From an uncultured Bacteroidales bacterium (GTDB lineage: Bacteria; Bacteroidota; Bacteroidia; Bacteroidales; UBA932): DNA of 11,854 nt. The translations under genes were made by a program, and so were the position numbers. The stretch is from the NCBI GenBank assembly GCA_902461985.1, contig CABQAB010000032.1, positions 1 through 11,854 on the forward strand, given 5' to 3'. Numbering within the stretch: position 1 is the first letter of the stretch; each line of letters opens with the position of its first letter. The notes below the pieces were generated by a model that saw only the letters and a program-made list of their open reading frames with translations, did not search any database and was not told the DNA's origin. This document shows positions 6,695 through 11,854 of this stretch, one piece after another.

Positions 6695-8327
6695 TGCATT
6701 TCATTTTGTTGAGTTTGTCCTCCGCCTCCAATTTCAGCCTCATCATCGCTCCGTGCTTTTCATTTACCGGCATGACAGCAATCTTTTCCCCGACCACCAC
6801 CGCATCATCAAACCTATTGTTTGCAATATACATATCCATTAGAAGCACAAGCGGGTATAAACGGCACGGCAGCATATTATGTGAGAAAACATACTCTTTC
6901 TCAGCCCCGGCGACATCACCCATAGCCTCCAGACTTCGGCCTATTATGTTATGAAACATAGGGTCTGATGATATTTCAGTTCCTTTCGCAAGAACTCTGA
7001 CACTTTCTTCATAGTTTCCGGACCTGAAAAGAGAATAGCCGTAGTCGTAGAGATACCTCGCGTCTCCCTGCAGTTCCGGATACAGGGGTTCAAGCTTTTC
7101 CACGGCGCCATCGTACAATTCCATTCCAACCAGATGACGCATTGAATGATATGTATGGCCAGCCTTTACTCTTGATTTGTACGGTGCTGCAGTCAACAGA
7201 CAGGCAACAGCAATCAAGGCAGCCACCATTGTCCAGGAGAAAACTCCGGATCTGGAACGTCTACCGCCTGAGGCCAACAAAACAGCAGACAGACAGGCAA
7301 GACTTGGAATGCTCAAAGGATAAGAGAAAAACGCGAACAGAGCCAACGAAATTGCGGAATACCCCAATGGACTGCGCTTGACAGACAATGCGTAAATGCC
7401 GAAAGACACAAGAAGGGCAGACAGCAGCAATCCCGGGATTCCGGTTTCCATTCCGACCTTCAAATATTCATTGAAAGCATACTCAGGACATCCTGCCACA
7501 CGTATTCTTTGTTCAGAGCGTGCACAATCGGCAAAATACCGTTCCTGAGTCTGGCCGTAAGCCCCCATCGCCAATCCCGGACCATATCCGGCACATGGGG
7601 AAGCCACAACTGCCCGGACTTCAATATCCCAGATATGGAGACGCCCCAAAGCCGAATCCCTTTTCATCATAAACGCACCTACAGCAAGTGCAATGCAGAC
7701 AAAGGATATTATCACAGACAATGATTTATGCGTCCGAATCCAATTGGCAGCCGAGGTCTCCCGCAGCAGGAGCACACATAGTGCGGCCGAGCATCCGAAC
7801 CATCCTGCACGGCTCATTGAGGCAGGCAGCACAAGTATGCCCAGTACAACAGTCAGCGCTGCAACCACAGACATCAGATACGAAGTCCAACCGCTACGGA
7901 ACGATTTACGGCCGGAAAGGAATCCTCTGTCCGTCACCAGACACCCGGCTGCCGCCGACAGCCCTGCAGAGAGAAGCCCGCCATAAGGTCCGGGATTGGA
8001 GAATGTCCCGGTCATCGGAAAAGACGCATGCCCGGACGGCATAAATCCGGAAAACTGGAGCAAGCCCAACGCTGCTTCATATATTGTCCAAAGACATAAA
8101 GAGAGACATACAATATACGTCATCCACTTTTCGGAAATACTGAAACACAGGCGTGCCGCAGCATACAGCAGCAAATAAGGCAAAGCATCCTCAACGGCAG
8201 CGGCTGACACAGGAGAGCCGCTCGCACCGGCAGAAGCCGCATACAGTCCGGCAAGAAGCAGTACGCATACATCAGCAGGAAGGAATCCTGCGACACCGTC
8301 TCTGAATATGTTATTCTCTGTATTCAC
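6678..8327 (-). CDS. O-antigen ligase/polymerase-like membrane protein with C-terminal TPRs
   Basis: The protein is polytopic, with roughly ten or more hydrophobic segments, then a C-terminal soluble part with TPR-like helical pairs (YLYDYGYSLFRSGNYEESVR, then FHNIIGRSLEAMGDVAGAEK). Motifs of the O-antigen ligase/Wzy group are visible: TGTFSNPGPYGG, ASMSRAGW, GYGPG and FNEYLKVGMETGIPGLLL. The histidine usual before NEYL in ligases is phenylalanine here, which casts doubt on canonical ligase activity. The first in-frame ATG (8405) would overlap the upstream gene by 95 nt in a stretch that fits the upstream thioredoxin-like protein. I therefore prefer the GTG at 8327-8325, which gives 549 residues and a 17-nt overlap; the start remains uncertain. 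Such proteins act in lipid-linked glycan assembly at the inner membrane, but the role here is unknown. Confidence 0.82.
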   Translation of the reverse strand: MNTENNIFRDGVAGFLPADVCVLLLAGLYAASAGASGSPVSAAAVEDALPYLLLYAAARLCFSISEKWMTYIVCLSLCLWTIYEAALGLLQFSGFMPSGHASFPMTGTFSNPGPYGGLLSAGLSAAAGCLVTDRGFLSGRKSFRSGWTSYLMSVVAALTVVLGILVLPASMSRAGWFGCSAALCVLLLRETSAANWIRTHKSLSVIISFVCIALAVGAFMMKRDSALGRLHIWDIEVRAVVASPCAGYGPGLAMGAYGQTQERYFADCARSEQRIRVAGCPEYAFNEYLKVGMETGIPGLLLSALLVSFGIYALSVKRSPLGYSAISLALFAFFSYPLSIPSLACLSAVLLASGGRRSRSGVFSWTMVAALIAVACLLTAAPYKSRVKAGHTYHSMRHLVGMELYDGAVEKLEPLYPELQGDARYLYDYGYSLFRSGNYEESVRVLAKGTEISSDPMFHNIIGRSLEAMGDVAGAEKEYVFSHNMLPCRLYPLVLLMDMYIANNRFDDAVVVGEKIAVMPVNEKHGAMMRLKLEAEDKLNKMKCNGKIQ

Positions 8328-8874
8328 CTCCGCACGAATGAATCTTGTCCAATACTCTGCGGAATAATGCTCCCAATTCCTTGCCTGCTGTCGGATTTCC
8401 GACAAACAATGGTTTCATATTCCTGTCTATAAGGAAAGTATGGAATTTTTCATCTTCCGGAATTTGGGGATTGGATTTACGGAACACAGCATCAATATCC
8501 ACATATACAGGATATGGGAAGTCACTGACAAAAAGTTCCGCCAGCAAATCATCATAATTCTCCATCTGCGGCGAAAAGATTGTCAAGACCTGAAATTCGG
8601 GATATTCCTGCTCAAGCTCATAGATACCGATAAGATCAGACAGATGTGCGACCCGGCAGGAACTGCAGGAGGTGGAATCATAGTAATTCACCAGAGTCAC
8701 AGTTTTGCCACCCGGGGAATAATTGCCGATTATCCTCGACTCAACCTTTTGAAGTTCATGCGGAATTACAACCTCCGTTTTCTGGAATTCCTTCAACTGC
8801 CGGGCTATTTTCTGCCGCGAGCACCCCGTCGAGAGCAATGCCAACGCACAAAGAATGAAAGTTAGTTTTTTCAT
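8311..8874 (-). CDS. Thioredoxin-fold lipoprotein with CSSC motif
   Basis: The 187-residue product has a classic lipoprotein signal peptide (ALALLSTGC, modified Cys18). A thioredoxin/AhpC-TSA-like domain follows, with the redox motif CSSC at residues 70-73 in VNYYDSTSCSSCRVAHL. The later strand reads KFHTFLIDRNMKPLFVGNP, where threonine or histidine stands in the place of the usual cis-proline of TlpA-like proteins. A disulfide reductase or oxidase role in the periplasm, tethered to a membrane, is likely. Because the neighbouring NVEALA peptides carry four to five tail cysteines, they are plausible substrates; this is inference. The gene follows the 8911-9984 propeller gene after 36 nt and its end overlaps the next gene. 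Confidence 0.82.
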   Translation of the reverse strand: MKKLTFILCALALLSTGCSRQKIARQLKEFQKTEVVIPHELQKVESRIIGNYSPGGKTVTLVNYYDSTSCSSCRVAHLSDLIGIYELEQEYPEFQVLTIFSPQMENYDDLLAELFVSDFPYPVYVDIDAVFRKSNPQIPEDEKFHTFLIDRNMKPLFVGNPTAGKELGALFRRVLDKIHSCGGEYRE

Positions 8875-8910
8875 AAGTCTCTATAAGTCATTATTCTCAA
8901 ATGTCAATCT

Positions 8911-9984
8911 TTACAATAGGCCGCTTAAATCATATCTGAATATTTCATTGGTATTGATATTAACCCCGTACAAATTTTTCCGCTTTGAGTCGTAATCTAT
9001 TCTGGAGATGTCTTCATCAACCGTAATATCATATAGGAAAGTCCCCTCCCAATCAAATATATGAATGTGAGGACATCCATTTTCAGTTCGATGCATTATA
9101 TCCTCTATGCTACGGTTGCTATAAAGAGCGAAGACATAATCTCGGGAAGAGGCAGCATTGACATAATACTGAGTAGACTTCATATACTTATTGACATCCG
9201 CTGCCGCTGAAATCAAATTCCTCCAATCCCTGTATTTTTTGTCTGTCGCTATCGAATAAACCGTTCCTGATTCCAGATTAAGATAATTAATCTGCGGAAC
9301 ACCCAACATAACCAATGCTGCCATACCCTTGTTCGAGTTGACCGCAACACTATTTCCCAATTGGGAAATGTATTTTTCTGCTGAGATATTTTCACGATAT
9401 AAAGAAAACTTCCGGACACCCGAGCCTGACTTGTCCAGGACATTAAAACGGAACTGGTCATCTTCCACATTGATAACAAATTGCAATGAGTCCCGATATG
9501 GATATGCGTAGAGAGAATTGTCCGGAAGATCAGAAATCTTGACAAGACTATTCATGTTTGCGGGGTTTCGTAAATTGAAACTATATGATTGGCCAAGCAT
9601 TATATCCAACACATAACACCTTGTTTCACCATTGCACTGACAGCATCCCGACAAATCCGGACAAAGCAACTCTCCAGGACCTCGTCCTTGAACGACATAC
9701 TCTCCAATATAAGAATAATCATCCAGTAGATATGCCTTGAAGAATGTATTGTTTCTACCCAGAATAATGGCATCGTATAAAACCAATACAGAATCATCTA
9801 TAACCATCAAATCTACACACGATATGGTTTGAGGAAAACTGCAATTAAATGTCGAATCTTTTTCAATAAGCAGGGACACTCCAGGATTATGCTGAACAAT
9901 AGGAGCATTCCTGACAATATTGCCGTTTGTACACGAACAGATTATTTGCAGAACAAATAAACCCCAGAATAAATTACGTCTCAT
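8911..9984 (-). CDS. BF3164-type / 6-bladed beta-propeller lipoprotein (module A, second)
   Basis: The start is placed at the ATG at 9984-9982, giving 357 residues that begin MRRNLFWGLFVLQIICSC, a good lipoprotein signal peptide with the modified Cys at about 18. An ATG eight codons upstream (10008) falls inside an intercistronic hairpin and would add MLTLSNYR, spoiling the signal peptide, so I reject it. GRGPGE lies at residues 100-105 and the protein ends RYDLSGLL. The C-terminal half shares VPQIN, SIATDKKYRDW and FDWEGTFLYDI with the 1268-2320 protein, marking a duplication. The gene follows propeller 10015-11124 with 30 nt between stop and chosen start. Envelope localisation is well supported; ligand and function are not known. 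Confidence 0.85.
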   Translation of the reverse strand: MRRNLFWGLFVLQIICSCTNGNIVRNAPIVQHNPGVSLLIEKDSTFNCSFPQTISCVDLMVIDDSVLVLYDAIILGRNNTFFKAYLLDDYSYIGEYVVQGRGPGELLCPDLSGCCQCNGETRCYVLDIMLGQSYSFNLRNPANMNSLVKISDLPDNSLYAYPYRDSLQFVINVEDDQFRFNVLDKSGSGVRKFSLYRENISAEKYISQLGNSVAVNSNKGMAALVMLGVPQINYLNLESGTVYSIATDKKYRDWRNLISAAADVNKYMKSTQYYVNAASSRDYVFALYSNRSIEDIMHRTENGCPHIHIFDWEGTFLYDITVDEDISRIDYDSKRKNLYGVNINTNEIFRYDLSGLL

Positions 9985-9992
9985 TCGGTAAT

Positions 9993-10007
9993 TGCTCAAT
10001 GTGAGCA
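9993..10007 (-). promoter_or_regulatory. Intercistronic hairpin between the module A propeller genes
   Basis: On the transcribed strand this reads TGCTCA-CAT-TGAGCA, a perfect 6-bp stem with a 3-nt loop. It lies between the stop of the 10015-11124 gene and the start of the 8911-9984 gene. The 5' arm TGCTCAC and the terminal GAGCA match the hairpins at 2348-2362 and 3789-3803. There is no U-tract, so it is unlikely to be a terminator. Its repeated use at equivalent gene junctions suggests a functional mRNA element. Confidence 0.6.
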
Positions 10008-10014
10008 TTGTTTT

Positions 10015-11124
10015 TCAGTTATCAATTGCAGAAACCTTTCCATGAATCTGCCTCAGAAAATCCGAAATATCGTATCTCAAAATCTTTTCTGTATTATATT
10101 CCACGAGGTATAACTCCCCCTCCGTCTGGTCTATGGCGAAACTCAAAGCCCGGATGGGCAATTGTAGTTTAGCCAACGGTTTACCCTCCCAACTGAAGAA
10201 ATGGAGCTGAGGTATGCGAAACGAGCCTCTGTCCAAATTTTCAAAAGTATCACCGACATATAGTCCTACAAAATAATCATCGAACTTTTCCGCATCGTAA
10301 TATATTTTGCACATTTGGTCCGGTTCTTTGTTTTCCTCGGTATTCACATCTTCCAGATGGCTCTTCAGCGATATGGTTTTGGCTAAATGTGAAGTCAGCG
10401 AATAGACATGTACAACATTCAATCTTGAACCCAATTCAGCGACAAGTGATTTTTCGTTGTTCAAAACAATCATTGTAGCATACATATTTGATTCAGTGGA
10501 TGTAAATGAATTCAGATATTCCATTGCAGGGTTACAGACGGTCGTACCAGATTCATCCCGAATATACCTTTCATATCCGCTGTGACTTGTATTCACCCTA
10601 CGGCACAGCAGCTTGTCACCACATATCCTGAAATATCTGGAGCCAGAGTTCATAGGAAGTGATTCTGCGACATAGTGCCATTTTGCAACGCCAGTTTCAA
10701 TGGACGATGTGATGTCATACTCAATATAATTGCCTTTGTAATCACATATTCCTCCGAGAACATTTCCATTTGCGCCCCTGCTGAAATCAAACCAGGAAAT
10801 GAATGGCTTATACAAAAGTTCCCCCGGTCCACGGCCGGTTTTCAAAAATGACTTGGACAAACGTTTCCCATCTCTATCAAACGCAGAAAGACAGCCATCC
10901 GGGTCAGTACTGGCAACAAGGATAAAATCATCGAAAGCCTTTATTCCCTGCACGCCAATGACATTTACGTCAAGGACTTCCGGATTTTGTGGTGAATATT
11001 CAATCGGGAATCCTGCAACGAACTCAACGTTCTCGAATGCAAAATATTTTCCTTTTGAACAAGCCGAAACAATAAATATTGCAGCAGCTGCCGTCATGAA
11101 ATCAAATATAATATTCTTTTTCAT
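10015..11124 (-). CDS. 6-bladed beta-propeller lipoprotein (module A, first)
   Basis: The 369-residue product has a lipoprotein signal peptide (IFIVSACSKG, modified Cys about 22) and the family signature GRGPGE at residues 97-102 in FLKTGRGPGELLYKPF. The end reads LHFFSWEGKPLAKLQL, then GELYLVEYNTEKILRYDIS, the last propeller blades. It is classed with the BF3164/6-bladed beta-propeller lipoproteins and should sit in the envelope. It follows the 11158-11424 NVEALA gene after 33 nt. It holds the same slot as 2382-3467 in module B, but its GRGPGE motif is intact. No catalytic function can be assigned. Confidence 0.85.
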   Translation of the reverse strand: MKKNIIFDFMTAAAAIFIVSACSKGKYFAFENVEFVAGFPIEYSPQNPEVLDVNVIGVQGIKAFDDFILVASTDPDGCLSAFDRDGKRLSKSFLKTGRGPGELLYKPFISWFDFSRGANGNVLGGICDYKGNYIEYDITSSIETGVAKWHYVAESLPMNSGSRYFRICGDKLLCRRVNTSHSGYERYIRDESGTTVCNPAMEYLNSFTSTESNMYATMIVLNNEKSLVAELGSRLNVVHVYSLTSHLAKTISLKSHLEDVNTEENKEPDQMCKIYYDAEKFDDYFVGLYVGDTFENLDRGSFRIPQLHFFSWEGKPLAKLQLPIRALSFAIDQTEGELYLVEYNTEKILRYDISDFLRQIHGKVSAIDN

Positions 11125-11157
11125 TTGGTTGCGTAATAAGATTAAGCGGAGAACTTT

Positions 11158-11424
11158 TTATGGCTTACAAAAATTCATTCCAGACCACCCTCTTCCTGGT
11201 TGTACAGAACAAGTTCCGCAATATAAGACTGTTTCAGTACTGTCAGCATGTATTGTATCATAACAATGAACATACTGTCCACTTTCGGTCTGAGATAAAG
11301 CTTCGACATTATACACGAACAAGAGTGAAGTCTCAGCACTAAATTTCTCCACACAAAATACGATTCCAGAAATGGCCGCACAAAGACTAATGACGCTTAT
11401 CGCCCAATATATTTTCAGTTTCAT
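11158..11424 (-). CDS. NVEALA-family small exported peptide, NVEALS variant (module A, second)
   Basis: The 88-residue product has an N-terminal hydrophobic helix (about residues 5-24), then a diverged linker leading to YNVEALSQTESG (NVEALS at residues 39-44). The tail has four cysteines (54, 69, 72, 86) and shares the pattern CY-x-x-I, then YCGTC-x-x-x-PGRG, with the tail of the 11441-11698 peptide. The leader half has diverged strongly from the other two copies. An AAGGAC sequence lies directly before the ATG. The gene starts 16 nt after the stop of the previous NVEALA gene, so the two are co-transcribed. AxS in place of AxA would still be acceptable for signal peptidase I. Function is unknown. 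Confidence 0.78.
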   Translation of the reverse strand: MKLKIYWAISVISLCAAISGIVFCVEKFSAETSLLFVYNVEALSQTESGQYVHCYDTIHADSTETVLYCGTCSVQPGRGWSGMNFCKP

Positions 11425-11440
11425 GTCCTTAACATTTTAA

Positions 11441-11698
11441 TTAGTAACATACACTTCTGTCGCGTCCGCGCCCTGGTAACTCTCCACAAGTTCCACAATA
11501 GATAGCACATTCAGACGAATCAGAAGTTATTCGGTTATAGCAAGTTTTACCATTTACTCCTTCATTGTTTGCAAGAGCCTCGACATTGGCATTGAAAAGT
11601 TCGTCCATGGAATTCCGTGCGTTGTTGACGCAAACGAATACAGAAACCATCGCAGCCATTATCATAGCCGCGACCGCAAAGAAAATAGTCTTTTTCAT
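11441..11698 (-). CDS. NVEALA-family small exported peptide (module A, first; operon head)
   Basis: The 85-residue product starts MKK and has a hydrophobic helix at residues 4-23, then SMDELFNANVEALANNEG with NVEALA at 38-43. The tail carries five cysteines (53, 64, 68, 71, 84), the YCGTC and PGRG elements shared with the next gene, and ends SVCY. The leader is nearly identical to that of 3477-3761 in protein and DNA, while the tails differ. It appears to be the first gene of the operon, with a candidate promoter and a hairpin-bearing leader of about 60 nt upstream. It is recognised as a member of the NVEALA peptide family; the biological role is not established. Confidence 0.85.
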   Translation of the reverse strand: MKKTIFFAVAAMIMAAMVSVFVCVNNARNSMDELFNANVEALANNEGVNGKTCYNRITSDSSECAIYCGTCGELPGRGRDRSVCY

Positions 11699-11714
11699 AA
11701 TAAATTCATATTAT

Positions 11715-11734
11715 GTTCCACAACTTCATGGAAC
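11715..11734 (-). promoter_or_regulatory. Leader hairpin upstream of the first NVEALA gene
   Basis: GTTCCA and TGGAAC form a perfect 6-bp stem with an 8-nt loop in the predicted 5' untranslated region, ending 16 nt before the ATG of the first gene. Its sequence differs from the TGCTC/GAGCA hairpins inside the operon. A role in mRNA stability or translation is possible. Confidence 0.4.
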
Positions 11735-11767
11735 TGTGCGAAATGTAATAATTAAATTTCACTAAAC

Positions 11768-11799
11768 CAAATTTATTTTCGCAAAAAAGAAAAAAGAAA
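11768..11799 (-). promoter_or_regulatory. Candidate Bacteroides-type promoter of the operon
   Basis: On the minus strand TAAATTTG (11775-11768) fits the Bacteroides -7 consensus TAnnTTTG exactly. TTTC at 11799-11796, 20 nt upstream, resembles the -33 TTTG element with one mismatch. The predicted start would be near 11760, giving a leader of about 60 nt before the first NVEALA ATG. The remaining sequence to the right edge (11800-11854) contains no gene I can recognise. It may hold the last few codons of a minus-strand gene, since two frames end in TGA or TAG there, but this cannot be judged. Confidence 0.5.
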
Positions 11800-11854
11800 T
11801 ATTGCTGTCCGCTAAAAGTCAGTAAGCGATGAAATATCCATCCGCAGTGCTGTT

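Noticed and set aside
8328..8405. ATG start at 8405 for the O-antigen-ligase-like gene
   Set aside because: It would add 26 residues and overlap the thioredoxin-like gene by 95 nt; the sequence there fits the upstream protein, and a GTG at 8327 gives a small overlap. Kept only as an alternative.
9985..10008. ATG at 10008 as start of the module A second propeller
   Set aside because: It lies inside the intercistronic hairpin and adds a polar octapeptide before an otherwise proper lipoprotein signal peptide.
11800..11854. Possible terminator (CGCT...AGCG with T-rich sequence after) and C-terminal end of an upstream minus-strand gene
   Set aside because: The stem is only 4-5 bp with a long loop, and fewer than 20 codons are visible before stops in two frames, too little to support either call.

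Overview
The window reads as a Bacteroidales chromosome segment (Bacteroides or a close relative). The grounds are three small NVEALA-type peptides, four GRGPGE-type beta-propeller lipoproteins of the BF3164/6-bladed class, lipoprotein signal peptides, absence of clear Shine-Dalgarno sites before most genes, and a candidate promoter of the Bacteroides TAnnTTTG type. All recognised genes lie on the minus strand and are tightly packed, so the region looks like one long operon read from about 11760 down to the left edge. No tRNA, rRNA, CRISPR array, transposase or phage gene was seen.

Layout in transcription order. Module A holds two NVEALA peptides (11441-11698 and 11158-11424) followed by two propeller lipoproteins (10015-11124 and 8911-9984). 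A central block follows: a thioredoxin-fold lipoprotein with a CSSC motif (8311-8874), a polytopic O-antigen-ligase/polymerase-like protein with C-terminal TPRs (6678-8327), a type I signal peptidase (5840-6694), and a transglutaminase-like lipoprotein (3990-5843). Module B repeats the pattern: one NVEALA peptide (3477-3761) and two propeller lipoproteins (2382-3467 and 1268-2320). The window ends in a TolC-family outer membrane efflux protein (1-1212) cut off by the edge.

The set suggests an envelope system built around small cysteine-containing exported peptides. Each has an inner-membrane signal/anchor helix, a conserved NVEALA segment ending in an AxA/AxS-like site, and a divergent four- or five-cysteine tail. 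A dedicated signal peptidase, a thiol oxidoreductase lipoprotein, a transglutaminase-like lipoprotein and paired propeller lipoproteins could process, fold or bind them, and TolC could export them. This is inferred from gene content; I know of no established function for the NVEALA family.

Two sequence-level features stand out. The 3' end of the transglutaminase gene is out of frame: a 64-codon C-terminal module typical of the family lies in another frame (3815-4009), separated by an apparent 61-nt insertion. Also, a 48-nt leader with a perfect hairpin (45/48 identical, ungapped) precedes both the module B NVEALA gene and the last propeller gene, and a related hairpin sits between the two module A propeller genes.
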